From the NCBI GenBank assembly GCA_003250275.1, contig QKGW01000416.1:1-7378 (forward strand): 7,378 nt of DNA, written 5' to 3'. This document shows, piece after piece, positions 1 to 7,353 of the stretch (the first letter of the stretch is position 1; every line of letters begins with the position of its first letter). The stretch comes from Alphaproteobacteria bacterium. Lineage in GTDB: Bacteria > Pseudomonadota > Alphaproteobacteria > Rhodospirillales > Rhodospirillaceae. A program made the translations under genes and the position numbers. The notes under the pieces are model-generated. The model was given only the letters and a program-made list of their open reading frames with translations. It was not told where the DNA came from and ran no database searches.

Positions 1-2
1 CG

Positions 3-62
3 ATCCGGGACGCGCGCTCGCCGCCCTACTCGCACCGCAGGGCCTCGCGGCACGGCCGGTGA
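3..62 (+). CDS. possible 3' end of an unidentified upstream gene (partial)
   Basis: An open frame enters from the left edge and ends at TGA 60-62. All 19 sense codons in it end in G or C, which matches the strong third-position bias of the genes downstream. The encoded tail is rich in Arg, Ser and His and I do not recognise it. A competing frame (2-94, stop TAA at 92-94) is also open, but its third-position GC is clearly lower. The stretch is too short to decide, and it may not be coding at all. If it is real, the gene lies upstream on the same strand and ends about 125 bases before the receptor start. Confidence 0.22.
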   Translation: MRDARSPPYSHRRASRHGR

Positions 63-144
63 TTCCGGGAATTTGGCGAACCGTGAAAAAATAATCGGTC
101 CGGCGTGAGAAATCGCGCGTCCCCATCCGTCTTGGTGGTTGATT

Positions 145-163
145 GCGAATGCTTCGCATTCTC
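145..163. promoter_or_regulatory. candidate Fur box (iron-responsive operator)
   Basis: Two overlapping perfect inverted repeats are present: TGCGAA-TGC-TTCGCA (144-158) and GAATGC-TTC-GCATTC (147-161). Aligned to the E. coli Fur consensus GATAATGATAATCATTATC, positions 145-163 match at 12 of 19 bases. Overlapping inverted repeats of this kind are the known architecture of Fur sites. The box lies 25 bases before the receptor start codon and is relatively AT-rich in a very GC-rich window. The inference is that Fur with Fe2+ represses the whole operon. Another iron regulator of alphaproteobacteria (RirA, Irr) is less likely from the sequence but not excluded. I cannot place a convincing -35/-10 promoter pair around it. 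Confidence 0.6.
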
Positions 164-174
164 GACTCTCAGCC

Positions 175-180
175 GGGGGA
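175..180 (+). promoter_or_regulatory. Shine-Dalgarno site deciding the receptor start
   Basis: A purine run, GGGGGA, ends 8 bases before ATG 189. This favours ATG 189 over the in-frame GTG at 105, which has no comparable site and would place the Fur-like box inside the coding sequence. Confidence 0.6.
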
Positions 181-188
181 CATACCGT

Positions 189-2615
189 ATGACCGAATTC
201 GCCGCGCCGCGCCGCGCCCGACGCGACTGGCTCTTCGCCGGAGCCGCCATCCTGCTCGCCGCCGCCGCACCCACGCCGATCCTCGCCCAGACCGCGACGC
301 CGGCCCAATCCCAACCCGCCGCCTTCGCGATCGCGCCACAGGCGCTCGGCGACGCCCTCGTCGCGTTCGGCCGCCAGGTCGGATGGCAGGTCGCGGTCGG
401 CCCGGCGCTCGTCGCGGGCCGCACCACCACCGGGGCCTCGGGCACGCTCGCGCCGGAAACCGCGCTCACCCGCATCCTCGACGGCAGCGGCCTGATCTGG
501 CGCAAGATCGACGCGACCAGCGTGATCGTCGAACGCATCGACGCAGGCGGCGCGATCCAGCTCGGCACGGTCTCGGTGCAGGGGCAAGCGGGCGTGGTCT
601 CACCCGATCCGGACGCCACCGAAGGCACGCGCGACTACGCGGTGCGGCGCGCCGGTGTCGGCCAGAAGGGCGCGACCAGCCTGCGCGAGATTCCGCAGCA
701 GGTTTCGGTGATCCCGCACGCGCGCATCGCCGAGGAGAACATCACCCGGCTCGAGGAGGCGATGCAGACCGCCACCGGCGCGACCGTACTGCCCACCGAT
801 TCCGGACGCGGCGCGATCTTCGTGCGCGGCTTCGAGCTCGACACCTTCTACATCGACGGCCTGCCCTCGACGGTGTCGAGCGCCTACGGCACCCAGCCCG
901 ACATGTTCATGTTCGACCGCATCGAGTTCCTGCGCGGCCCGAGCGGCCTCGTCGGCGGCGCGGGCGAGCCGGGCGGCACGGTCAACCTCGCCCGCAAGCG
1001 TGCCCTCGCCGAACCGGGCGGCGCCGCGAGCGTCAGCATCGGCTCGTGGAACAGCTATCGCGGCGAGATGGACGTCACGTCCGCGCTCAACGAGAGCAAG
1101 ACCGTGCGCGGCCGCCTCGTCGCCGCCTACGACAGCCGCGAAAGCTGGGTCGACAACGCGGGCACCGATTCCAAGCTCGCCTACGGCACCGTCGAGATCG
1201 ACCTCACCCCCGACACCACTCTCTCGCTTGCGCTCTCGCACGACGAAAAGGACAAGGTGCCGGACCTCGGCCTGCCCGCCTACGCCGACGGCACCTTCCT
1301 CAGCGTCGACCGCTCCACCTTCGTCGGCGCCGACTGGAACCGCTTCGACAGCACCGACACCCAGGGCCTGATCGAACTCGAGCACCGCCTCGCCTCGGGC
1401 GGCGAGATCAAGGCGGCGGCGCGCGCGGTCACCCGCGAGACCGACTTCAAGTATGCGTTCTCGGCCTCCACGGTGGACGCCGCGACCGACACCTTCAACA
1501 TGCGCGCGACCGAACGCCACTGGGACGAGCAGAGCGTCGCCACCGACGTCCACCTCACCCAGCCGGTCGAGGCCTGGGGCCTCACCCACACCTTCACCGT
1601 CGGTGCGGACTACCGCATCACCAAGAGCGGCCTCACCGCGGGCACCAGCGGGATGTTTTCCGGCTTCACCGTCGACACCGCGTCGTCGCTCGCGGAGATG
1701 GACGTCGCCCAGACCAGCGACACCGACAGCACCCTCGAACAGGGCGCGCTCTACACCGAGGTGCGGGTGAAGCCGATCGCGCCCCTGACCCTGATCGCGG
1801 GCGGCCGCCTCGCCGCCTACGACCTCGACCAGACCAACAACGTCAGCGGCGTCGAGACCGGCACCTCCGAATCCGGCAAGTTCGTCCCGTTCCTCGGCGC
1901 GGTGCTCGACCTCACCGACGAGATTTCCGCCTACGCCAGCTACGCCGAATCGTTCCAGCCGCAGACCACCGCCACCGCCGGGGGGGACCTCATCGACCCG
2001 CGCGAGAGCAAGCAGGTCGAGGTCGGCCTCAAGGGCGGCTTCCTCGACGATCGCCTCAACGCCCAGATCGGCGTCTACCGTCTCGTCGACTACAACCGCT
2101 CGATGAGCGATCCCGACAACCCCGGCTCCTACCTTTCGGCGGGCAAGGTGGTGGTCAAGGGCATCGACACCGAGGTCGCCGGCCGCGTCACCGAGAACCT
2201 CGAGGTGTTCGCAGGCTACGCCTACGTCCTCTCCGAAACCCGCTCCGACGCGAGCGCCGTCGGCGCCACCTTCAGCAACTGGACGCCGAAGCACACCCTC
2301 AACCTCCGCGCCCGCTACACCTTCGACGACGCGCTCTTCGACGGCGCGCTCGACGACCTCTGGGTCGCGGGCGGCGCACGCATGGTGTCGAGCTACTACG
2401 GCCAGAACAGCGCCGGCACCCGCTGGGTGCAGGACGGCTACGCGCTGTTCGACGCGCAGATCGGCGTGCCGATCACCGATTCGGTCGACGCCACGCTCAC
2501 CCTCAACAACATCTTCGACAAGACCTACTACGCCCGCGCCGGCAGCAACGGCACGATCTTCAACTACTACGGCGAACCGTTCAGCGCCGTTCTCAAGATC
2601 ACGGCGAAGTTCTGA
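189..2615 (+). CDS. TonB-dependent siderophore receptor with N-terminal STN signalling domain
   Basis: This 808-residue outer-membrane gated channel imports a ferric siderophore using TonB energy. The start at ATG 189 gives a good signal peptide: an Arg-rich n-region (R8-R12), a hydrophobic stretch to about 31, and likely cleavage after the A33 of ILA. An STN domain follows at about 46-116, beginning FAIAPQALGDAL, as in FecA, FpvA and PupB. A probable TonB box (LGTVSVQ, 125-131) comes next. The plug domain covers about 163-272 and includes REIPQQVSVIP, an RGF motif and GEPGGTVNL near 260. A 22-stranded-type barrel runs to F808, with the conserved NNIFDKTYY motif at 773 and a C-terminal Phe. 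The overall pattern matches the siderophore-receptor family (TIGR01783-like; FpvA/FhuE/FoxA relatives). The substrate cannot be told from sequence. STN normally contacts a FecR-type anti-sigma factor, but none is encoded here. The stop overlaps the next start by one base (TGATG). Confidence 0.95.
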   Translation: MTEFAAPRRARRDWLFAGAAILLAAAAPTPILAQTATPAQSQPAAFAIAPQALGDALVAFGRQVGWQVAVGPALVAGRTTTGASGTLAPETALTRILDGSGLIWRKIDATSVIVERIDAGGAIQLGTVSVQGQAGVVSPDPDATEGTRDYAVRRAGVGQKGATSLREIPQQVSVIPHARIAEENITRLEEAMQTATGATVLPTDSGRGAIFVRGFELDTFYIDGLPSTVSSAYGTQPDMFMFDRIEFLRGPSGLVGGAGEPGGTVNLARKRALAEPGGAASVSIGSWNSYRGEMDVTSALNESKTVRGRLVAAYDSRESWVDNAGTDSKLAYGTVEIDLTPDTTLSLALSHDEKDKVPDLGLPAYADGTFLSVDRSTFVGADWNRFDSTDTQGLIELEHRLASGGEIKAAARAVTRETDFKYAFSASTVDAATDTFNMRATERHWDEQSVATDVHLTQPVEAWGLTHTFTVGADYRITKSGLTAGTSGMFSGFTVDTASSLAEMDVAQTSDTDSTLEQGALYTEVRVKPIAPLTLIAGGRLAAYDLDQTNNVSGVETGTSESGKFVPFLGAVLDLTDEISAYASYAESFQPQTTATAGGDLIDPRESKQVEVGLKGGFLDDRLNAQIGVYRLVDYNRSMSDPDNPGSYLSAGKVVVKGIDTEVAGRVTENLEVFAGYAYVLSETRSDASAVGATFSNWTPKHTLNLRARYTFDDALFDGALDDLWVAGGARMVSSYYGQNSAGTRWVQDGYALFDAQIGVPITDSVDATLTLNNIFDKTYYARAGSNGTIFNYYGEPFSAVLKITAKF

Positions 2616-3484
2616 TGGCGCGAAGAGTTCTCGCCGCGTTCGCCCTCGCGCTTCTGCCGTCCGCTCCGGCGGCGGCGGATGCGACGCGTCCGGTCATCGT
2701 ACCGGGCGCGATCGAGTTTCTGCTCCCCCTCGCCCCCGGCGAGGACTACCGCGTCCAGGTCTACCGTCCCGACGGACCGCCACCCGCGAACGGCTGGCCA
2801 TCGGTCTATGCGCTCGACGCCGGCCGCACCTTCGCCATCCTCGCGAGCTTCGTCCGCAGCCAGGGCGCGAGGCCCGAGGACACCGGCGTGCTGCCGATGG
2901 TGGTGGTGGGGGTCGAAGCCGCCGCGGATGCGCCGCGGCGGCGCGCCCGCGACTTCACCCCGCCCGGCGGCGAAAACCCCGCCGAGGGCGGTGCGGAGGC
3001 GTTCCGCGCGTTTCTCGAAACCACGGTCAAACCCGCGGTCGCCCGCCTCGCGCCGCTCGACCCGGCGCGGCAGGCGCTGTTCGGCCACTCCTACGGCGGC
3101 CTGTTCGCGGCCTGGAACGCGCTCGTCCACCCCGGCGACTACGCCGCGTTCGCCGCCCTCAGCCCATCGCTGTGGTGGAATCATGCGGCGCTGACGTCGG
3201 CGTCCGCCGACGCCGCCGCGCGAGCGCGCCCGGTGCTCGTCGTCACCTCCGCCGAATACGAGGAGACCGACGACCCGCTCACCGAGCGCCCCGGCCACCT
3301 CGACCGCCTGCGCGCGCGCCGGATGGTCGGCAACGCCCGCGATTTCGCCGCCCGCCTCGCCGCGGCAGGCATCCCCGCAAGCTACGCGACCTTCGCGGGC
3401 GAGACCCACGGCTCGGTGATCCCCGCCGCCCTCGCCCGCGCCACGCGCCTGGTGTCCCACGCGTTCCGGAGTTCCGCCCGATGA
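2615..3484 (+). CDS. exported alpha/beta hydrolase, Fes/IroE-like siderophore esterase candidate
   Basis: The protein has 289 residues. A signal peptide (RR at 3-4, then a hydrophobic core) probably ends at the AAA of 19-21, so the enzyme should be periplasmic, like IroE. Hallmarks of the COG2819/Esterase group are visible: YALDAG (65-70), corresponding to the YxLDG motif; the nucleophile elbow GHSYGG (157-162) with catalytic S159; SPSLWWN (183-189); an acidic cluster at 214-220 (SAEYEE then DD) likely to hold the third catalytic residue; and GETHGS with H265 as catalytic histidine. Relatives hydrolyse the ester bonds of enterobactin, salmochelin or bacillibactin; here the substrate is inferred only from the operon. 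Start ATG 2615 overlaps the receptor stop, and its end overlaps the binding-protein start by ATGA, so translation is probably coupled. A general esterase unrelated to siderophores is the alternative. Confidence 0.85.
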   Translation: MARRVLAAFALALLPSAPAAADATRPVIVPGAIEFLLPLAPGEDYRVQVYRPDGPPPANGWPSVYALDAGRTFAILASFVRSQGARPEDTGVLPMVVVGVEAAADAPRRRARDFTPPGGENPAEGGAEAFRAFLETTVKPAVARLAPLDPARQALFGHSYGGLFAAWNALVHPGDYAAFAALSPSLWWNHAALTSASADAAARARPVLVVTSAEYEETDDPLTERPGHLDRLRARRMVGNARDFAARLAAAGIPASYATFAGETHGSVIPAALARATRLVSHAFRSSAR

Positions 3485-4587
3485 TCCGTCTGCTGCTGCT
3501 CGCCGTGCTGCTGCTCGCCCCCCTGCCCGCGCTCGCGCGCGACGTCGTCGACGTCGCCGGGCGGCGCGTCGCCGTTCCCGACCGGGTGGAACGGGTGATC
3601 CTCGGCGAAGGGCGGATGCTGATCGCCCTCGGCGTGGTGCGCGGCGGCGACCCGACCCGCGGCATCGTCGGAACGATGGGCGAATACCCGCTCCTCGACC
3701 CCGCCGGATACGCGCTGTGGCGAAAGGCTTTTCCCGCCGTCGACGCGATCCCGCCGGTGGGCAAGGCCTCGGGCGACACCTTCGACGTCGAGGCGGCGAT
3801 TTCACGCAGGCCCGACCTCGCGATCTTCGGTCTCGCCGGACACGGCCCCGGCCCACAGGCAGCCGCGGTGCTCGACCGTCTCGCCGCCGCGGGCGTCCCG
3901 GTGGTGTTCATCGACTTCTTCAGGGACCCGCTGATCAACACTCCGGCAAGCATCCGCCTGCTCGGCGAGATCTTCGGCGAAACCGCGCGCGCCGAGGCGT
4001 TCGCCCGCGCCTACGCCGACGCCCTCGGTGCGGTCGACTCGCGCCTCGCGGGAGTGACGGAGCGCCCGCTGGTGTTCGTCGAAAACCGCGTCGGCCTCTC
4101 CGCCGATTGCTGCGCCACCGTCGGCAGCGCGGTGATCGGCAACCTCGTCGCGCGCGCCGGCGGCCGCAACCTCGGCACCGGCCTGATCCCCGGCAATTCC
4201 GGTCTGGTCAGCCTCGAACGCCTGCTCACCGCCCAGCCCGACGTCTACCTCGGCACCGCGATCGGCAACCCGTCCAATCGCGAGAGCCACCCGGCGCGGA
4301 TCCAGATGGGCCCCGGCGTGAGCCCCGCCGAGGCGCGCGAAAGCCTCGCCCGCAGCCTCTCGCGCCCCGGCATCCGCGACCTCGACGCGGTACGCAAAGG
4401 CCGCGCCTACGCGATCTGGCACCACTTCTTCCATTCGCCGTTCAACGCCGTCGCGGTGCAGGCGATGGCGAAGATGTTCCATCCCGACGCCTTCGCCGAC
4501 CTCGACCCGGCGGCGACCCTTGCGGACATGCTGGAGCGCTTCCAGCCGTTCGTCGCCGAGGGCGCCTACTGGACCGCGGTCCGATGA
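3481..4587 (+). CDS. periplasmic Fe-siderophore ABC transporter substrate-binding protein
   Basis: This 368-residue class III (FepB/FhuD/BtuF-type, PF01497) binding protein delivers a ferric complex to the permease encoded next. The signal peptide is a long Leu/Ala-rich core cut after ALA (residue 19); there is no lipobox Cys, so it should be soluble in the periplasm. The mature protein opens with the family motif DVAGRRVAVPDRVERV (24-39). The two-lobed fold follows, with a helix-rich linker around 150-180 (LGEIFGETARAEAFARAYAD). A segment SADCCATVG contains adjacent cysteines C210-C211 and is followed by ARAGGRNLGTGL and a PDVYLGTA segment. A GGAG lies 9 bases before ATG 3481, and the start overlaps the hydrolase stop as ATGA. 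It overlaps the permease gene in the same way. The ligand (catecholate, hydroxamate or other) cannot be assigned; a cobalamin or haem role is less likely given the siderophore-type receptor. Confidence 0.92.
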   Translation: MIRLLLLAVLLLAPLPALARDVVDVAGRRVAVPDRVERVILGEGRMLIALGVVRGGDPTRGIVGTMGEYPLLDPAGYALWRKAFPAVDAIPPVGKASGDTFDVEAAISRRPDLAIFGLAGHGPGPQAAAVLDRLAAAGVPVVFIDFFRDPLINTPASIRLLGEIFGETARAEAFARAYADALGAVDSRLAGVTERPLVFVENRVGLSADCCATVGSAVIGNLVARAGGRNLGTGLIPGNSGLVSLERLLTAQPDVYLGTAIGNPSNRESHPARIQMGPGVSPAEARESLARSLSRPGIRDLDAVRKGRAYAIWHHFFHSPFNAVAVQAMAKMFHPDAFADLDPAATLADMLERFQPFVAEGAYWTAVR

Positions 4588-5636
4588 GCGCCGCCGCCGA
4601 GCCCGCCCTCGCCGCGCGCTACGCCCGCATCGTCGGGCGGCGCGCGCTGCTGCTCGCGGCGCTCGCCGCGGCGGCGGCCCTGGCGCTGCTCGCCGACGTC
4701 GCCACCGGCGCCGCCGGGCTGCCGTTCGACCGGGTACTGACCGGCCTCTTCACGCCCGACGCGCTCACGCGCATCGAACGCGTGGTGCTGTGGGACATCC
4801 GCCTCCCCGCCGCGACGATGGCGCTGGCGGTCGGTGCCGCCCTCGGCCTCGCGGGCGCGGAGATGCAGACCGTCCTCGCCAACCCGCTCGCGAGCCCGTT
4901 TACCCTCGGCATCGCCCACGCCGCCACCCTCGGCGCGTCGCTCGCGATCGTCTGGGGCGTCGCCGTGCCGGGGCTGCGCGGCGAATGGCTGCTGCCGGTC
5001 GCCGCGTTCGTCTTCGCGATGGCGGCGACGCTGATGGTCCAGGGGCTCGCGATGCGCCAGGGCGCGGGCGCGCAGACGGTGGTGCTGTTCGGCGTCGCGC
5101 TCGGTTTCGCCGCGAGCGCGCTGGTCTGGCTGGTGCAGTATCTGGCGAGCGCCGACGCGGTGCAGCAGATCGTGTTCTGGAGCATGGGCAGCCTCGCGCG
5201 CGCGACCTGGGCGCACGTCGGCCTCGTCGCCGCGGTGCTCGCGGCGTGCCTGCCGCTGTCGCTGCGCCGCGCCTGGGCGATGACCGCGCTGCGCGCCGGC
5301 GAGGACCACGCCCGCGCGATCGGCATCGGCGTCGAGGGCCTGCGCCTCGCCACCCTCACCCGCGTCAGCGTGCTCGCCGCGGCGGCGGTTGCGTTCGTCG
5401 GCACCATCGGCTTCGTCGGCTTGGTCGCGCCGCACGTCGCGCGGATGCTGCTCGGGGAAGACCACCGTTTCCTCCTCCCCGGCGCGGCGCTCGCGGGCGG
5501 GCTGATGCTCAGCCTCGCCTCGCTCGCGAGCAAGACCCTCGCGCCCGGCACCCTGCTGCCGGTCGGCATCGTCACCGCCATCGTCGGCATTCCGATGTTT
5601 CTCGCACTGTTGCTGGTGCAGGGGCGGCGCGGATGA
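4584..5636 (+). CDS. FecCD-family iron-siderophore ABC transporter permease
   Basis: This 350-residue inner-membrane protein has about nine to ten hydrophobic segments, in line with the BtuC/FecCD family (usual length 320-350). Diagnostic motifs include [17 protein letters not shown] (from about 93, with NPLASP at 100-105), [12 protein letters not shown] at 276-287 (the region that follows the cytoplasmic loop contacting the ATPase), and [14 protein letters not shown] (326-339) near the C-terminus. The Arg-rich N-terminus (R12, R15, R19, R20) precedes the first membrane segment. It is the only permease in the window, so the channel is probably a homodimer, as in BtuCD, unlike the two-permease Fec and Fep systems. 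It starts within the preceding stop (ATGA) with no clear Shine-Dalgarno of its own, which points to translational coupling. Confidence 0.94.
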   Translation: MSAAAEPALAARYARIVGRRALLLAALAAAAALALLADVATGAAGLPFDRVLTGLFTPDALTRIERVVLWDIRLPAATMALAVGAALGLAGAEMQTVLANPLASPFTLGIAHAATLGASLAIVWGVAVPGLRGEWLLPVAAFVFAMAATLMVQGLAMRQGAGAQTVVLFGVALGFAASALVWLVQYLASADAVQQIVFWSMGSLARATWAHVGLVAAVLAACLPLSLRRAWAMTALRAGEDHARAIGIGVEGLRLATLTRVSVLAAAAVAFVGTIGFVGLVAPHVARMLLGEDHRFLLPGAALAGGLMLSLASLASKTLAPGTLLPVGIVTAIVGIPMFLALLLVQGRRG

Positions 5637-6409
5637 GCGCGCTCGCGATTCGCGCCCTCTCCGCCGCCTACGGTCGCCACGCGGTGCTCGACCGCGTCGC
5701 CCTGCCGCCGTTGCCGCCGGGCAGCGTCGTCGCCCTGCTCGGCGCCAACGGCGCGGGCAAGTCGACCCTGCTCAAGAGCCTTGCCGGGCTGATCCGCGCT
5801 TCCGGCGAAGTCGACCTCGACGGCGCGCCGTTGCTCGATCTCGCGCCCGCGGCGCGCGCCCGCGTCGTCGGCTACCTGCCGCAGAGTCTGCCGAGCGCAA
5901 CCTCGCTGATCGCCTACGAGGCGGTCGACGGCGCGCTGCGCGCCGCCTGCCCCGGCCTAGCCGCCGCCGAGCGCGACGCGCGGATCGAGAGCGCGTTCGC
6001 CCGCCTCGGCCTCGCCGGGCTCGCGTTCCGCCGGCTCGATCGGATTTCCGGCGGGCAGCGCCAACTCGTCGCGCTCGCGCAGGTGCTCGCCCGCGCGCCG
6101 CGTCTGATGCTGCTCGACGAACCGACCAGCGCGCTCGACCTGCGCTGGCAGATCTTCGTACTCGAAGCAGTGCGCGGTGCGGCGCGGCGCGACCGCGCCG
6201 TCGCCCTCGTCGCGATCCACGACATCAACCTCGCGCTGCGCTTCGCCGACGCGGTAGCGGTGCTCAAGGACGGCCGCGTCCTCGCCGCCGGGCCGCCGCG
6301 CGCGGCGGTCACGCCCGACACGCTCGCCGCCGCCTACGACGTCGCCGCGCGCGTCGAAACCTGTTCCCTGGGGCTGCCGGTGGTCGTCGCCGACCGCGCC
6401 CTCGCCTGA
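5633..6409 (+). CDS. FecE/FepC-type ABC transporter ATPase
   Basis: This 258-residue cytoplasmic ATPase powers the adjacent FecCD permease. All nucleotide-binding motifs are visible and intact: Walker [10 protein letters not shown] (37-45), Q-loop Q84 in YLPQ, ABC signature SGGQ (139-142, within RISGGQRQ), Walker B LMLLDEP with D162 and catalytic E163, D-loop SALD, and the H-loop histidine H196 in AIHDIN. Length and order match the FepC/FhuC/BtuD group. The start overlaps the permease stop by ATGA. It ends at TGA 6407-6409, after which the tight overlap chain is interrupted by a 12-base gap before the DUF2218 gene. Confidence 0.95.
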   Translation: MSALAIRALSAAYGRHAVLDRVALPPLPPGSVVALLGANGAGKSTLLKSLAGLIRASGEVDLDGAPLLDLAPAARARVVGYLPQSLPSATSLIAYEAVDGALRAACPGLAAAERDARIESAFARLGLAGLAFRRLDRISGGQRQLVALAQVLARAPRLMLLDEPTSALDLRWQIFVLEAVRGAARRDRAVALVAIHDINLALRFADAVAVLKDGRVLAAGPPRAAVTPDTLAAAYDVAARVETCSLGLPVVVADRALA

Positions 6410-6416
6410 AAGGAGG
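6409..6416 (+). promoter_or_regulatory. strong Shine-Dalgarno site of the DUF2218 gene
   Basis: AAAGGAGG is a near-perfect anti-16S match, 5 bases before ATG 6422. It is the best ribosome-binding site in the window, beginning on the last base of the ATPase stop codon. It suggests that the small protein is translated independently and more strongly than the upstream ABC genes. Confidence 0.8.
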
Positions 6417-6421
6417 TTCCC

Positions 6422-6709
6422 ATGTTCCGTACCTACGCCCGCGTCGACACGCCGCACGCGAAACGCACGCTCGGCCAGATGTGCAAGCACTTCTCCCACA
6501 AGATCCCGGTCGAGCACCGCGACTACGAGGGCCACGCCGCATTCCCCGCCGGAGACTGCCGGATGCACGCCGACGACGCCGGTCTCGACCTCACCTGCGA
6601 GGCGGCGAGCGAGGACGACCTCCGCCGCATCGAGGGCATCGTCGCGACGCACCTCGAACGCTTCCTCTGGCGCACTCCGGTCTCGGTGGTGTGGGAGCGC
6701 GGCGCATGA
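6422..6709 (+). CDS. DUF2218 family small protein, function unknown
   Basis: The protein has 95 residues, with no signal peptide or membrane segment, so it is probably cytoplasmic. It fits the DUF2218 (PF09981) pattern: an N-terminal [10 protein letters not shown], then [13 protein letters not shown] (19-31), a central [11 protein letters not shown], and a C-terminal [15 protein letters not shown] (77-91). The protein contains three cysteines (C21, C46, C59) and several histidines (H12, H23, H26, H32, H38, H49, H77), some in a CxHxxH arrangement that could bind a metal; that is inference. Family members are generally uncharacterised. Its position between an Fe-siderophore ABC transporter and exbB, and its end overlapping exbB by ATGA, suggest a role in iron or siderophore handling after import. 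No catalytic motif is recognised. The gene call and the family are firm; the function is open. Confidence 0.88.
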   Translation: MFRTYARVDTPHAKRTLGQMCKHFSHKIPVEHRDYEGHAAFPAGDCRMHADDAGLDLTCEAASEDDLRRIEGIVATHLERFLWRTPVSVVWERGA

Positions 6710-7350
6710 CCCCGATCCTCGTTCCCGAGATCGGCGCACTCTCGCCGTGGCGGATGTTCCTCGACGCCGACGCGGTGGTGCAGGCGGTGATGATCGGGCT
6801 GTTCCTCGCCTCTACCGCCACATGGACCGTCGCGATCGCCAAGGCCTGCGCGCTCCGCGCCGCGATCCGCCGCGTCCGCGCCCTCCGCGCGGGCAAGCGG
6901 ATCGCCGCCCCGGAAGCCGAAATCCCCGAGATCGCGGCGCGCGAGACCGGCGGCGCGGGTGCGCTCGCGCGTGCCGAACTGGCGATGTCCCGCGCCGTGC
7001 AGGCGCGTGTGCGGGGGCTGCGCGCGGGCATCGGCGCACTCGCCAGCATCGGCGCGACCGCGCCGTTCGTCGGCCTGTTCGGCACCGTATGGGGAATCAT
7101 GAACAGCTTCATCGGCATCGCCGCGAGCCACACCACCAACCTCGCGGTGGTCGCACCCGGCATCGCCGAGGCGCTGCTCGCCACCGCACTCGGCCTCGTC
7201 GCGGCGATCCCCGCGGTGGTGCTCTACAACCTCCTCAGCCGCGGCCTCGCGGCCTACCGCGCGGCCCTCGACGACCTCGCCGCCGACGCGCTCGCGGACC
7301 TCAGCCGCGGCCTCGACGCGCCGACGCTGCGCAAGTTCGCGGCGGAGTGA
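6706..7350 (+). CDS. exbB: ExbB, proton channel subunit of the TonB energising complex
   Basis: This 214-residue inner-membrane protein forms, with ExbD and TonB, the motor that energises the outer-membrane receptor. There are three membrane segments: about 23-45 ([20 protein letters not shown]), about 109-132 and about 153-175. The second begins [20 protein letters not shown], and [20 protein letters not shown] leads into and forms part of the third; both are almost identical to E. coli ExbB. T127, E155 and T160 show the same spacing as E. coli T148, E176 and T181, the residues lining the channel. That identifies ExbB rather than TolQ or MotA. It is slightly shorter than E. coli ExbB (244 residues), with shorter tails. 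GGGAG at 6693-6697 precedes ATG 6706, which overlaps the DUF2218 stop (ATGA). Confidence 0.95.
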   Translation: MTPILVPEIGALSPWRMFLDADAVVQAVMIGLFLASTATWTVAIAKACALRAAIRRVRALRAGKRIAAPEAEIPEIAARETGGAGALARAELAMSRAVQARVRGLRAGIGALASIGATAPFVGLFGTVWGIMNSFIGIAASHTTNLAVVAPGIAEALLATALGLVAAIPAVVLYNLLSRGLAAYRAALDDLAADALADLSRGLDAPTLRKFAAE

Positions 7351-7353
7351 CCG

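Noticed and set aside
62..94. Small inverted repeat ATTCC-G-GGAAT followed by an A-rich run, considered as a terminator
   Set aside because: The stem is 5 bp with a one-base loop, which cannot form a stable hairpin, and there is no T-run on the + strand after it.
132..162. Possible sigma-70-like promoter (TTGGTG and CATTCT, 19-base spacer)
   Set aside because: Each hexamer matches consensus at only three of six positions and the spacing is poor, so it is not distinguishable from chance.
105..188. Upstream in-frame GTG start for the receptor, adding 28 residues
   Set aside because: The extension contains the Fur-like palindrome, has no ribosome-binding site, and would put non-signal sequence before a good signal peptide that starts at ATG 189.
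600..2294. Long antisense open frame (564 codons) opposite the receptor gene
   Set aside because: Strong third-position GC bias removes stop codons from the complementary frame. The translation is low-complexity in Gly, Ala, Val, Glu and Asp and resembles no family, while the + strand receptor is certain.
143..2614. Very long open frame, in the hydrolase frame, running through the whole receptor gene
   Set aside because: Its product is dominated by Arg, Pro and His with no fold pattern, as expected for a shifted frame of a GC-rich gene. The real gene in that frame starts at ATG 2615 with a signal peptide.
2897..2914. GTG triplet repeat followed by a G run in the hydrolase gene
   Set aside because: It is three repeats coding for a Val-Val-Val-Gly beta strand expected in an alpha/beta hydrolase, so it is ordinary coding sequence.
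2567..3856. Long antisense open frame opposite the hydrolase and binding-protein genes
   Set aside because: It is Arg-rich shadow sequence spanning two real genes and their junction, with no recognisable domain.
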